Shown here: positions 25,937 through 34,244 of the stretch, in pieces
Layout of the letters: each line of letters opens with the position of its first letter
Numbering within the stretch: position 1 is the first letter of the stretch
DNA from: Bacillota bacterium
Lineage (GTDB): Bacteria; Sysuimicrobiota; Sysuimicrobiia; Sysuimicrobiales; Segetimicrobiaceae
Assembly: GCA_021324295.1 (NCBI GenBank)
Contig: JAJPJJ010000014.1
Coordinates: 1 to 64,000 of the forward strand
Direction of reading: 5' to 3'
Length of the DNA: 64,000 nt
Notes under the pieces: generated by a model
What the model was told of the DNA's origin: nothing
Databases searched by the model: none
The model's input: the letters and a program-made list of their open reading frames with translations, nothing else
Program-made: the position numbers and the translations under genes

Positions 25937-27290
25937 TGTAGAGGACGCGCAGCGCGAGCAGCGCTGCGAGCGATCGTCGCACCCCGGCCTCGCCCCCGAG
26001 CCGGGACGGCCGCTCGACCGGCTGCTCGCCGGGATCACCCCGCAGGTCGCCCGGATCCTCGACCGGGCGCTCTCGGGCGCGGAGATCACCGCCGGCGAGG
26101 CCGAGCACCTGCTGCGGGCGACCGGGCCGGACCTCCTCGCGACGGCGGCCGCGGCCGACCACCTCCGCCGCGAGGCCGTCGGCGAGGTCGTGACGTACGT
26201 GGTCAACCGCAACATCAACTTCACCAACGTCTGCATCAAGGGCTGCGGGTTCTGCGCGTTCAGCCGGAGCTTCCGCGAGGAGGAGGGGTACTTCCTCCCC
26301 GACGAGGAGATCCTGCGCCGGGCGCGCGAGGCGTGGGAGCTCGGCGCCACCGAGGTCTGCATCCAGGCCGGGCTGCCGCCCAAGATGGACGGCGACCTCT
26401 ACATCCGCCTCACGCGCCTGATCAAGGAGGCGATCCCCGGCCTGCACATCCACGGGTTCTCGCCCGAAGAGGTCCTCTACGGCGCGGTCCGGTCCGGCCG
26501 GACGATCCGCGAGTACCTCGGGGAGCTCAAGGCCGCCGGCGTCGGCAGCCTGCCCGGCACCGCGGCGGAGATCCTGGACGACGAGCTCCGGGACCGGATC
26601 TCGCCCGGCCGCATCCGGACGGCGCAGTGGATCGAGGTCATCACGACCGCCCACGAGCTCGGCATCCCCACGACGTCTACGATGATGTTCGGGCACGCCG
26701 AGACGCCCGCGCACCAGGCCCGCCACCTCGTCCTGCTGCGCGATCTGCAGCGCCGCTCGGGCGGATTCACGGAGTTCGTCCCGCTCAGCTTCGTCCACAC
26801 GGAGGCGCCGATGTGGAGGAAGCGGCTCGTCCCCGGGCTGCGTCCGGGGCCGACCGGGATGGAGGTGCTCCGCGTGCACGCCACGGCCAGGATCGTGCTG
26901 GGCCGCGCGATCCCGAATCTTCAGGCCTCCTGGGTCAAGGAGGGACACCGTCTCGCGCAGCTCCTGCTCGCCGCCGGCGCGAACGACCTGGGCGGCACGC
27001 TGATCAACGAGAGCATCTCCACCGCGGCGGGCGCGGGATACGGCCAGCTGGTCCCGCCGGCCGAGCTGCGCCGGTTGATCCGCGACGCGGGCCGGATTCC
27101 GGCGGAGCGCTCGACGACGTACGGGATCCGCCGGGTCTTCGCAGCGGACGAGAACGAGGGGCCCGGGCCGCTCGACCGCGCCGCAGAGGATGCGGCGCGG
27201 TTCGGCAGCTACCACGCGCTGATCAAGATGGACCGGTTCCGGTATCGCCACCGCGGCGGGCAGGGAGCGGCAGCATCGCCCCGGGCATAG
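25917..27290 (+). CDS. CofH, F420 (FO synthase) subunit 2
   Basis: Radical SAM enzyme that joins tyrosine to the aminouracil precursor in FO/F420 synthesis, 457 residues. The start at 25917 follows AGGAGG by eleven bases; an upstream start would run into cofG. The cluster motif is CIKGCGFC near residue 117, preceded by VNRNINFTN. Later motifs are EVCIQAGLPPKMDG, HIHGFSPEEV, GSLPGTAAEIL, TTSTMMFGH, FVPLSFVHTEAPM and ANDLGGTLINESISTAAGA. It overlaps the stranded cofG tail by 20 bp. Together with cofG it implies F420 use, though cofC/D/E are not in the window. Confidence 0.93.
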   Translation: MSPRDADVEDAQREQRCERSSHPGLAPEPGRPLDRLLAGITPQVARILDRALSGAEITAGEAEHLLRATGPDLLATAAAADHLRREAVGEVVTYVVNRNINFTNVCIKGCGFCAFSRSFREEEGYFLPDEEILRRAREAWELGATEVCIQAGLPPKMDGDLYIRLTRLIKEAIPGLHIHGFSPEEVLYGAVRSGRTIREYLGELKAAGVGSLPGTAAEILDDELRDRISPGRIRTAQWIEVITTAHELGIPTTSTMMFGHAETPAHQARHLVLLRDLQRRSGGFTEFVPLSFVHTEAPMWRKRLVPGLRPGPTGMEVLRVHATARIVLGRAIPNLQASWVKEGHRLAQLLLAAGANDLGGTLINESISTAAGAGYGQLVPPAELRRLIRDAGRIPAERSTTYGIRRVFAADENEGPGPLDRAAEDAARFGSYHALIKMDRFRYRHRGGQGAAASPRA

Positions 27291-27372
27291 TGCCGGTTGC
27301 CGTCGGCCACCGTGGGCAACGATGTGAGGCGCCGCAGGCACCCGGCGCGGGAAAGGGGGCGCGGACGCCGGG

Positions 27373-28119
27373 CTACCCGAGGAGGCCGCGCAGCAGCAGG
27401 TTGAGCGAGGCGAGCGCGACGATCGCGAGCACGATCCTGCTGAACACCTCCTGGTTGAGCCGGTCCTGGAGCACGAGCCCCAGCCACGTGCCCAAAGCCA
27501 TCGGGAGGCACGCCAGGAGCGATGTGCCGAGCACCGGGCCCGCGTACAGCCCGAGGCGGAGGTAGCTCGCGACCTGCGCGATGTTGCTCACGGTGAACAT
27601 CACCGTGATCCAGAACACGAACTCGCGCTTGGCCAGCTGGAGCATGTGGAGGTAGCTCGCCAGGAGCGGGGCGAAGATGCCGGTCGCGCCGCCCATCACG
27701 CCGGCCGCGAGGCCGACGAACGGCCCCACGCGCCGGCCCACGGAGACGGGCACGAGGACCGTCAACCGGAACGCGGTGGCGACGACGTACAGGAGCGCGA
27801 TCCCCCCGACGAGCACGGACAGGACCCGCGGGTCGAGCACCGTGATCAGTAACGCGCCGGCCACGGTGCCGACGAGGAGCCCCGCGAGCACGGCCACATG
27901 GGCGCCGGCCCCCCCGGCGGACCGGCGGTGGGCCGCGACGATCAGGTTGCTGAGCAGGGTCGGGATCGCGATCATCGGGACCGCGACGCGCGGGCCGAGC
28001 ACGGTGGCGAGCAGCGGGACCGCGATCAGCGGGAACCCGAACCCGATCGTCCCCTTCACCGCCGCCGCGCCGGCGACGACGACCGACACGAAGAGCAGCT
28101 CCAGGGGCCCGTGGATCAC
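27373..28119 (-). CDS. TSUP (TauE/SafE) family membrane exporter
   Basis: Integral membrane protein of 248 residues with about eight hydrophobic segments. The first repeat contains KGTIGFGFPLIAVPLLATVLGPR, split around residues 22-45, and the second GGATGIFAPLLASYL, the two related motifs that define TauE/SafE proteins. Family members export sulfite, sulfoacetate or other organic anions. Its ATG overlaps the aroA stop by 4 bp, so it is translationally coupled to aroA, an odd partner; no substrate can be assigned. Confidence 0.85.
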   Translation of the reverse strand: MIHGPLELLFVSVVVAGAAAVKGTIGFGFPLIAVPLLATVLGPRVAVPMIAIPTLLSNLIVAAHRRSAGGAGAHVAVLAGLLVGTVAGALLITVLDPRVLSVLVGGIALLYVVATAFRLTVLVPVSVGRRVGPFVGLAAGVMGGATGIFAPLLASYLHMLQLAKREFVFWITVMFTVSNIAQVASYLRLGLYAGPVLGTSLLACLPMALGTWLGLVLQDRLNQEVFSRIVLAIVALASLNLLLRGLLG

Positions 28120-29411
28120 GCCCGGGTCACCCGGCGCAGCGTGGCCTCGAACTCCGGGAACGAGGTACGGACGCAGGCGGGATCGTCGATCACCACCGGG
28201 CCATCCGCGCAGAGCCCGGCAACCGCGAGCGCCATGGCAATGCGGTGGTCTCCGCCGCTCGCCACGCGGCCCCCGCGGAGCCGCCCGGATCCCGCGATCG
28301 CGAGGCCGTCCGGGCGCGCTTCGACCCGCGCGCCGAGGCGGCCCAGCTCACGCGCGAGAGCGGCGATGCGGTCGGACTCCTTGACGCGCAGCTCGGCGGC
28401 GTCCCGGATCACGGTCTCGCCCTCGGCGAGGCACGCGGCGACGGCCACGACCGGGAGTTCGTCGATCGTGCGCGGGACGAGGTCCCCGCCGACCACCGCG
28501 CCGTGCAGGCGCGAGGCCCGCACGGTGATCGTGCCGAGCGGCTCGCCGGCCCTCTCGCGCACCTCGTGCACCTCGAGGTCGGCGCCCATCATGCGCAGGA
28601 CGTCGAGCACGCCGGTGCGCGTCGGGTTGAGGCCGACGTCCTCGACGGTGAGGCACGATCCCGGGACGAGCGCGGCCGCCACGAGAAAGTACGCGGCCGA
28701 CGATAGATCCCCGGGCACCGTGAGGGCGGCGCCGCGCAGCCGCGCCGGCCCGCGCAGGCGGACCGCGAGCCCGGCGCGCGCGACCGGCACGCCGAAGACC
28801 CCCAGCATCCGCTCCGTGTGGTCGCGGCTCTGCGAGGGCTCGCGGACCTCGGTCTCGCCGTCGGCAAAGAGCCCGGCGAGGAGGACCGCCGACTTCACCT
28901 GGGCGCTGGGGACCGGGGTGGTGTGGGAGATCGCGCGCAGGCGCCCACCGTCGATGGACAGCGGCGCCAGCCGGCCGCCCGCGCGGCCGGAGACGCCGGC
29001 CCCCATCCGGCGCAGGGGCTCCGCGATCCGGTCCATCGGCCGCCGCCTGATGCTCGCGTCGCCGGTGAGCACGCTGTGGAACGGCTGGCCGGCGAGGATG
29101 CCCGCGAGCAGGCGGATCGTCGTGCCCGAGTTGCCGACGTCCAGGATCTCCTCGGGCTCCCGCAGCGCTCCGCCGTGGATCAGGAGGCGGTCCGGCGGCT
29201 CCTCCTCGATCGCGACGCCGAGCTGCCGGAGGCACCGCAGCGTCGACAGGCAGTCCTCGGCGCGCAGGAACCCGTCGACCCGGGTCGTGCCTGCGGCGAT
29301 CGCGCCGAGGAGCGCCGCCCGGTGGGAGATGGACTTGTCCCCGGGCGCGCGCAGGGTCCCGCGCAGCGGGGATCCGGGACCGACGGCCAGGGCGTCAGCG
29401 GGCCGGGGCAT
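28116..29411 (-). CDS. 5-enolpyruvylshikimate-3-phosphate synthase
   Basis: Sixth shikimate step, transferring enolpyruvyl from PEP to shikimate-3-phosphate, 431 residues. Motifs are APGDKSISHRAALL near residue 25, LDVGNSGTTIRLL near 90, RPMDRIAEPLRRMGA near 120, SAQVKSAVLLAGL, SRDHTERML and a C-terminal DHRIAMALAVAGL. SAQVKSAVLLAG and RDHTE are features of class II enzymes, the group with low glyphosate sensitivity; this is inference from motif only. It lies 51 bp after aroH on the same strand and overlaps the TSUP gene. Confidence 0.95.
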   Translation of the reverse strand: MPRPADALAVGPGSPLRGTLRAPGDKSISHRAALLGAIAAGTTRVDGFLRAEDCLSTLRCLRQLGVAIEEEPPDRLLIHGGALREPEEILDVGNSGTTIRLLAGILAGQPFHSVLTGDASIRRRPMDRIAEPLRRMGAGVSGRAGGRLAPLSIDGGRLRAISHTTPVPSAQVKSAVLLAGLFADGETEVREPSQSRDHTERMLGVFGVPVARAGLAVRLRGPARLRGAALTVPGDLSSAAYFLVAAALVPGSCLTVEDVGLNPTRTGVLDVLRMMGADLEVHEVRERAGEPLGTITVRASRLHGAVVGGDLVPRTIDELPVVAVAACLAEGETVIRDAAELRVKESDRIAALARELGRLGARVEARPDGLAIAGSGRLRGGRVASGGDHRIAMALAVAGLCADGPVVIDDPACVRTSFPEFEATLRRVTRA

Positions 29412-29462
29412 CCTCGGTGGCTGCCGGGGAGCGGCCGGCGGCGCGCGCCGGGGAGGGCGCTC

Positions 29463-29834
29463 TCACGAGCGCGAGATGAGGTCCGGCCGGAGCCGCTCCG
29501 CCCCGCGCAGGTAGACGTGCTCGACCTCATCCAGCGTCTTCGTGGTGTTGACGAGCATGAGGACCCGGATGCAGCGCGGCAGGGCGCCGGGGACCGGGAT
29601 CTCCTGGGCGCACATCAGCGGCACCTGGGCCCACCCGGCCAGGCGCCGGCCGGCCTCGGCCGGAAACGCGGCATCGAGATCGGGCGTCACGGTAAAGACG
29701 ACGCCGGCGATGTCGTCCACGTCGACCTCGTTGGCGGCGACCATCTTTCGGAGCAACTCCGCCGTCGCGTCCAGGATGGCGTCCGCGGTGTTGCTCTCGA
29801 CCGTGACCGCGCCGCGAATGCCGCGAAAGCGCAC
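29463..29834 (-). CDS. Chorismate mutase, AroH type
   Basis: Converts chorismate to prephenate, supplying tyrosine and phenylalanine branches. The GTG at 29834 is taken as start because GGGAGG lies six bases upstream and the product then opens VRFRGIRGAVTVESNT, as in Bacillus AroH. It has 123 residues, forms a trimeric barrel in the family, and carries VTPDLDAAFPAEAGR, VPLMCAQEI, CIRVLMLVNT and HVYLRGAERLRPDL. The active-site Arg in RGIRGA and Arg in CIRV are conserved. It is 51 bp upstream of aroA. Confidence 0.94.
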   Translation of the reverse strand: MRFRGIRGAVTVESNTADAILDATAELLRKMVAANEVDVDDIAGVVFTVTPDLDAAFPAEAGRRLAGWAQVPLMCAQEIPVPGALPRCIRVLMLVNTTKTLDEVEHVYLRGAERLRPDLISRS

Positions 29835-29941
29835 CGTATCCTCCCGAGGGCTCCGCTCCTCAGCGGCGGGACGTCGATCGCCCATGCCGGCCCGTTGGTT
29901 CGACGGGGCCGGCGCGCTTCCCTCGCCGGCGCGCTGACCGG

Positions 29942-30382
29942 CTACCGGGGCTCGTCCCGCACGCGGCGCGCCGCGATGACCTCCACTTCGATGGTGTCGG
30001 CCTGATTGAGGGCCCGCACCTCCACGATCGTGCGCGCCGGGAGGTCCTGTCCGAAGAACCGGGTGAAGGCGTCGTTCACGAGCGGGCGGTGGCGGGCCAT
30101 CTCCGTGACGTAGACGCGCGTCGACAGGACGTCGCTCGCCGCGCAGCCGTGGGCCTCCAGGATCCGGGCCAGGTGGCCGAAGATCAGCTCGAGGCGGCGC
30201 GCGTCATCGGGCGCCGGCGCCCCGGTCGCCGGATCGATTCCGCGAATCCCGGAGACGAAGACGAGATCGCCCCACGCCACGGACCACGCGAACGGGCCGG
30301 TCGGACCCGGAACGCCCGCGACGGCCCTGTGCCGCCGGATCTCGGGCTCCCGGGCGGGCACCTCAGCTCGAGACGAACGCAT
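29942..30382 (-). CDS. RidA-family protein
   Basis: Small trimeric RidA/YjgF/UK114 protein, 146 residues. Typical members hydrolyse reactive enamine/imine intermediates to ketoacids. Signatures are GDLVFVSGIRGIDPATG near residue 40, and RVYVTEMARHRPLVNDAF, where the last third carries ARTIVEVRALNQADTIEVEVIA, split around residues 117-138, with the Arg of the active site. It overlaps the NMT1-type binding-protein gene by 20 bp and so belongs to that operon; divergent RidA members often accompany catabolic clusters. Confidence 0.88.
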   Translation of the reverse strand: MRSSRAEVPAREPEIRRHRAVAGVPGPTGPFAWSVAWGDLVFVSGIRGIDPATGAPAPDDARRLELIFGHLARILEAHGCAASDVLSTRVYVTEMARHRPLVNDAFTRFFGQDLPARTIVEVRALNQADTIEVEVIAARRVRDEPR

Positions 30383-31367
30383 CGGTGTAGTAGTCCGCGA
30401 GGGGGAGCCGCCTGCGGATGACGCCCGAGGTGTACAGGATCGTCAGCGAGCGCGCCCAGGCATCCTCGCCGGCCCGTCCCAGGGCGGGCCTCTGGACGAT
30501 GAGCTGCAGGAGGTTGTGCACCTGCCCTGCGATGACCCGGTCGCCGAGCCGGTCCCCGTAGAGCTTGGTCATGATCGCGATCGCCTCGTCCGGGTGGTCC
30601 AGCGTGTACCGGAACCCTTTGAGCGTCGCCTGGGTCACCCGCTTGACGAGGTCGGCGTCGCTCGTCAACACCGAGGTGTTGACCACCAGCAGGTAGCCGA
30701 GCGGATCGAAGTGGAGGTCGGAGAGCCTCAGCACGTTGAGCGGCTCGGGGGCCTTCACCTGCAGGATCACGTAGTCGTTGGCCCAGAAGATGTCGGCCAT
30801 GATGTCGAGCTTGTGTCCGAGGAACAGGCCCACGCGCGCCGACGGGTCCACGTGCACGACATCGACCTTGCTCGTGTCGATCCGGAACGTCCGCGCGAAC
30901 GCCGGCCACACCTGGAAGAACGTCGAGGAGGGCGAGATCGAGACGCGGTGTCCTTCGAGGTCCTTCGGCTTGGTCAGCGGCACGTTCGGCCAGGACGCCC
31001 AGCACATGCCGGTGTAGCGCCCCAGGGTGGCCACGGTCTTGACGGGAATGCCGCCGCTGATGCCCTCGATGACCTGCACCGACGGCACGTAGCCGAAGGT
31101 ATCCCGGCCGGCGCCGACGACCTGCACGGCCTGGGTCCCGCTCTTGCCCTCCAGCAGGTCGAGGCGGACGCCGGCGGCCTCGTAGAAGCCCTTCTCGCGG
31201 GCGACGAAGAACGGCGTGAACTCGCCCTTGATCGTCCAGTTGAACCGCAGGGTCGCCTGCTTGGCCGGGGCCGGCGCCGCCCACGCGCGCGGGGCGATGG
31301 CCTGCGCGGCGAGCAGCGCGAGCCCGCCGCGCAGCACGGTCCGCCGGGTGAGTCGCGTGTGTCGCAT
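30363..31367 (-). CDS. Tat-exported NMT1/SsuA-type ABC substrate-binding protein
   Basis: Binding protein of a TauT/nitrate-sulfonate-type importer, 334 residues. The start at 31367 follows AAGGAGGTG and gives a twin-arginine signal (TRRTVLRGG near residue 9). The mature domain opens ATLRFNWTIKGEFTPFFVAR, typical of NMT1/THI5-like and SsuA proteins, and has YEAAGVRLDLLEGKSGTQAV, split around residues 60-80. Such proteins bind pyrimidine precursors, sulfonates, or aromatic acids. It follows the permease and ATPase genes and precedes ridA. Ligand not determinable. Confidence 0.85.
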   Translation of the reverse strand: MRHTRLTRRTVLRGGLALLAAQAIAPRAWAAPAPAKQATLRFNWTIKGEFTPFFVAREKGFYEAAGVRLDLLEGKSGTQAVQVVGAGRDTFGYVPSVQVIEGISGGIPVKTVATLGRYTGMCWASWPNVPLTKPKDLEGHRVSISPSSTFFQVWPAFARTFRIDTSKVDVVHVDPSARVGLFLGHKLDIMADIFWANDYVILQVKAPEPLNVLRLSDLHFDPLGYLLVVNTSVLTSDADLVKRVTQATLKGFRYTLDHPDEAIAIMTKLYGDRLGDRVIAGQVHNLLQLIVQRPALGRAGEDAWARSLTILYTSGVIRRRLPLADYYTDAFVSS

Positions 31368-31406
31368 CTGTAACACCTCCTTCGCCACTCCGGTCTCGAT
31401 CGATCC

Positions 31407-31425
31407 TGCGCCACGCGATGGCGCA
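31407..31425 (-). promoter_or_regulatory. Small hairpin downstream of binding-protein gene 5' flank
   Basis: TGCGCCA (31407-31413) pairs with TGGCGCA (31419-31425) across a five-base loop in the 82-bp gap between the ATPase stop and the binding-protein start. It could stabilise or attenuate the operon mRNA. No T tract follows. Confidence 0.3.
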
Positions 31426-31449
31426 CGGCGTCCGCGGCGCGGGCCGGCC

Positions 31450-32277
31450 TCAGAGCAGCCCCATCGTATGGAACACGGCGCGGACCTCGTCCACCAGCTC
31501 GTGGAATCGCGCCTCTCCCCGCGTCGCGAGCCCCCGGGGCCGCGGCAGGTCCACGGGGAACGCCCGCAGCACCGTCCCCGGACGCGGGCCCATCACGACG
31601 ACCTGATCGGCCAGCAGCACCGCCTCCTCGATGCTGTGCGTCACGAAGACGACGGTCTTGGGCGCCTCCGTGGTCAGGCGCAGCAGGTCGACGTTGAGCT
31701 TCTCCCGCGTCAACGCGTCCACGGCCGCAAACGGCTCGTCCATCAGCAGGAGCGCCGGATCGTGGACGAGCGCGCGGCAGAGCGCCGCGCGCTGCCGCAT
31801 GCAGCCGGAGAGCTGGTCCGGGAACGCCCCGACGAACTCGCCCAGGCCGACGCGCTCGAGCAGGGCGAGCGCCCGGCTGCGGTAGCGCGCCTCCGGCAGC
31901 CGCTTCACCTCGACGGGCAGCAGCACGTTCTCCAGCACCGTCCGCCAGTCGAGCAGCACGTCGCGCTGGAAGACCATCCCGATCCCGTGCCAGGGGCCCG
32001 CGACCGGGCGGCCAGCGATCAGGATCTGCCCGCTCAGCGGGCGGTACAGGCCGGCGATGAGCATCAACAGGGTGCTCTTGCCGCACCCGCTCGGCCCCAC
32101 GATGCTGCAGAAGTGCCCGGCCGGGACGCGGAGGTCGACGCGGTCGAGCGCCCGGAGCGTCTCCCCCGTGTCGAGCCGGTAGGCCATGGAGACGCCCTCC
32201 ACCTCGACCGTCACGGGCGGGGACGCCCCCGCGGCGGCGTCTCGGTCGAGGGCGCGGTCCGCGGCGCGGCGGCTCAC
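31450..32277 (-). CDS. ABC transporter ATPase (SsuB/TauB-like)
   Basis: Cytoplasmic ATPase of the NMT1-type importer, 275 residues from a GTG that overlaps the permease stop (GTGA). Walker A is GPSGCGKST near residue 65, the Q-loop VFQRDVLLDWRTV, the signature loop LSGCMRQRAALCRAL, Walker B LLLMDEPFAAVDA, and the switch His in VFVTHSIEEAV. The signature reads LSGCM where LSGGM is usual; the Gly-to-Cys change is worth noting but is tolerated in some transporters. The first 25 residues are an unconserved tail. Confidence 0.92.
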   Translation of the reverse strand: MSRRAADRALDRDAAAGASPPVTVEVEGVSMAYRLDTGETLRALDRVDLRVPAGHFCSIVGPSGCGKSTLLMLIAGLYRPLSGQILIAGRPVAGPWHGIGMVFQRDVLLDWRTVLENVLLPVEVKRLPEARYRSRALALLERVGLGEFVGAFPDQLSGCMRQRAALCRALVHDPALLLMDEPFAAVDALTREKLNVDLLRLTTEAPKTVVFVTHSIEEAVLLADQVVVMGPRPGTVLRAFPVDLPRPRGLATRGEARFHELVDEVRAVFHTMGLL

Positions 32278-33116
32278 GGTCGGATCCTCTGCTCGATCCG
32301 GGCGGTCTTGCTCCGCAGCGGACGCGGGAGCAGGATGCCCTCGATCGCCTCGACCGCGTAGTACAGCGTGATGCTCAGCAACGAGAGCACCGCGACGATC
32401 GCAAACAGCAGCGGCGTATCGATGTTGTTGTTGGCCGCCAGCAGGAGGTAGCCGAGGCCGCCGTTGGAGGCGATGAACTCGCCCACGATCGCCCCGACGA
32501 CGGCGAGCGTGATCCCGATCTTGAAGCCGGCGAAGACGTACGGCGCGGCGGCGTAGAGGCGGATCTTGAGAAAGATCTGCAGCTCCGACGCCTCGAGCGA
32601 TCGCATCAGGTACACGAGCTCCGGCGGCGTCTGCTTCATCCCGATCACGGTGTTCACGATGATCGGGAACATCGCCGTGACGAACGCCAGCATGACCTTG
32701 GAGGCGGGGCCGAACCCGAACCACACGACGAGGATCGGGGCGAGCGCGACCTTCGGGATCGCCTGGAAGGCGACGAGGAACGGGTAGACGAGCCGCTCCA
32801 GCAGCCGCGAGTAGACCACCAGGATCCCGAGCGGGATGCTGACGACGGCGCCGAGGAGGAAGCCTTCCAGCACCTCCCCGAGCGTGATGAGGGTGTGGGC
32901 GAGGATCTGAGGGAGGCCGCCCCCGGCGCGTTCCGCGATCGCCGCGGGGGACGGCAGCAGGAAGCCGGGGATATGGAAGGCGAGGCTCGCGCCCTGCCAC
33001 GCGGCCACGGCGCACAGGTACGCCGCGAGCACGACGCCGCTCTGCCGCGCCCAGCGCAGGAGCGGATCCCAGCGCCGCACCCGGGCGGTCCGATCGATCC
33101 GCGCCATCGCGGCCAT
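32274..33116 (-). CDS. ABC transporter permease (SsuC/TauC-like)
   Basis: Inner-membrane permease of the NMT1-type importer, 280 residues with about six membrane segments. It contains LPSPAAIAERAGGGLPQI near residue 55, the family AFQAIPKVALAPILVVWFGFG, split around residues 118-140, and an EAA loop around MRSLEASELQIFLKIRLYAA. The C-terminal half carries GAIVGEFIASNGGLGYLLLA, a TauC/SsuC hallmark. It starts 7 bp after the LacI-type regulator stop and overlaps the ATPase by 4 bp. Confidence 0.92.
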   Translation of the reverse strand: MAAMARIDRTARVRRWDPLLRWARQSGVVLAAYLCAVAAWQGASLAFHIPGFLLPSPAAIAERAGGGLPQILAHTLITLGEVLEGFLLGAVVSIPLGILVVYSRLLERLVYPFLVAFQAIPKVALAPILVVWFGFGPASKVMLAFVTAMFPIIVNTVIGMKQTPPELVYLMRSLEASELQIFLKIRLYAAAPYVFAGFKIGITLAVVGAIVGEFIASNGGLGYLLLAANNNIDTPLLFAIVAVLSLLSITLYYAVEAIEGILLPRPLRSKTARIEQRIRP

Positions 33117-33123
33117 GCCGTCC

Positions 33124-34236
33124 CTACGCGGGCCCCGGTACGCGGGGCCCGCCGGGGGCCCCAGCCGCCCTGTCCCGCGGCCGGCAGCACGGGCGGGGCG
33201 GCGCGGTCGTCTCTCGAATACGCAGCTCGACCGGCAGGACCACGGGCTCGGCGCCGCCGTCCTCCAGCAACCGCCGCAGCAGCGCCATCGCCCGCCGCCC
33301 GATCTCGTACATCGGGATCGCGACCGAGGTCAGGGCCGGGACCGTGTGCGACGCGAGCGGGCTGTCGTCGAACCCCACGACCGAGACGTCGTCCGGCACG
33401 CGCAGCCCGCGCTCGTGCAGCAGCCGTACCAGCCCGATCGCCATCTGGTCGCTGCACGCGACCACGGCGGTCGGCGGATCGTCACGGGCAAAGAGGCGCT
33501 CGCCTCCTCGGCGGCCGCCCGCCAGGCTGAACTCGCCCCTGGCGACATCGTCGGCGCGGGCCGGGAGACCGGCCCGGCGCAGCGCCCGGCGATAGCCGGT
33601 CAGGCGGTCCGCAGCGGTCAGCGACTCCGCCGGGCCAGCGAGGCACGCGATGCGGCGGTGGCCCAGTTCGATGAGGTGCCGGGTCGCGGCGACCGCCGCC
33701 CCGACGTTGTCGACCCGCACCGACGGCAGCGGAACGCCGTGCCGTCCGATCACCACGATAGGAGGTGCGCTCCTCACGGCCGCCAGATGCTCCCGGCGGA
33801 TCGTGCCGCCGGCCACGATGAGCCCGTCGACGCGCCGCTCCAGCAGCGCCCGCAGGTAGGACCGGACCTTGTCGCCGCGGCGATCGGTGTTGCACACGAT
33901 CACGGCGCGGCCCGTCTCGCTCGCGGCGTCCTCGATGCCGCGGAGGATGACCGCGTAGTAGGGGTTGGAGACGTCGGGGACGAGCACGCCGACCGCGGAC
34001 GTCTCGCGCTTGAGGAGGCTGCGCGCGAGCATGTTGGGCAGGTAGCCCAGATCGCGTGCCGCGGCCAGCACGCGCCGGCGCGTTGGGGGGCTCACGGCGT
34101 GGGAGCTGCCGGTCAGCACGCGAGACGCCGTCGCAGCCGACACGCCGGCGCGCCCGGCCACGTCCAGGATGGTGGCGGAGGCGTCGCGCCGGCCCCCCCC
34201 GGTGCGGTGCGCGGCGTGAGCGTCGTCCGGCGCCAT
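33124..34236 (-). CDS. LacI-family transcriptional regulator
   Basis: DNA-binding repressor with a ligand-binding domain, 370 residues. The helix-turn-helix is ILDVAGRAGVSAATASRVLT near residues 24-43, followed by a hinge ARDLGYLPNMLARSLLKR. The periplasmic-binding-protein-like core has VGVLVPDVSNPYYA, VIGRHGVPLPSVRVDN, HRRIACLAGP and VVGFDDSPLASHTVPALTSV. An Arg/Pro-rich tail of about 25 residues follows. It sits between the dehydrogenase and importer genes and probably controls this block; the palindrome at 38793-38810 before the creatininase gene is a candidate operator. ATG 34236 is preceded by a weak site; GTG 34242 is an alternative. Confidence 0.9.
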   Translation of the reverse strand: MAPDDAHAAHRTGGGRRDASATILDVAGRAGVSAATASRVLTGSSHAVSPPTRRRVLAAARDLGYLPNMLARSLLKRETSAVGVLVPDVSNPYYAVILRGIEDAASETGRAVIVCNTDRRGDKVRSYLRALLERRVDGLIVAGGTIRREHLAAVRSAPPIVVIGRHGVPLPSVRVDNVGAAVAATRHLIELGHRRIACLAGPAESLTAADRLTGYRRALRRAGLPARADDVARGEFSLAGGRRGGERLFARDDPPTAVVACSDQMAIGLVRLLHERGLRVPDDVSVVGFDDSPLASHTVPALTSVAIPMYEIGRRAMALLRRLLEDGGAEPVVLPVELRIRETTAPPRPCCRPRDRAAGAPGGPRVPGPA

Positions 34237-34244
34237 CGTCACCC

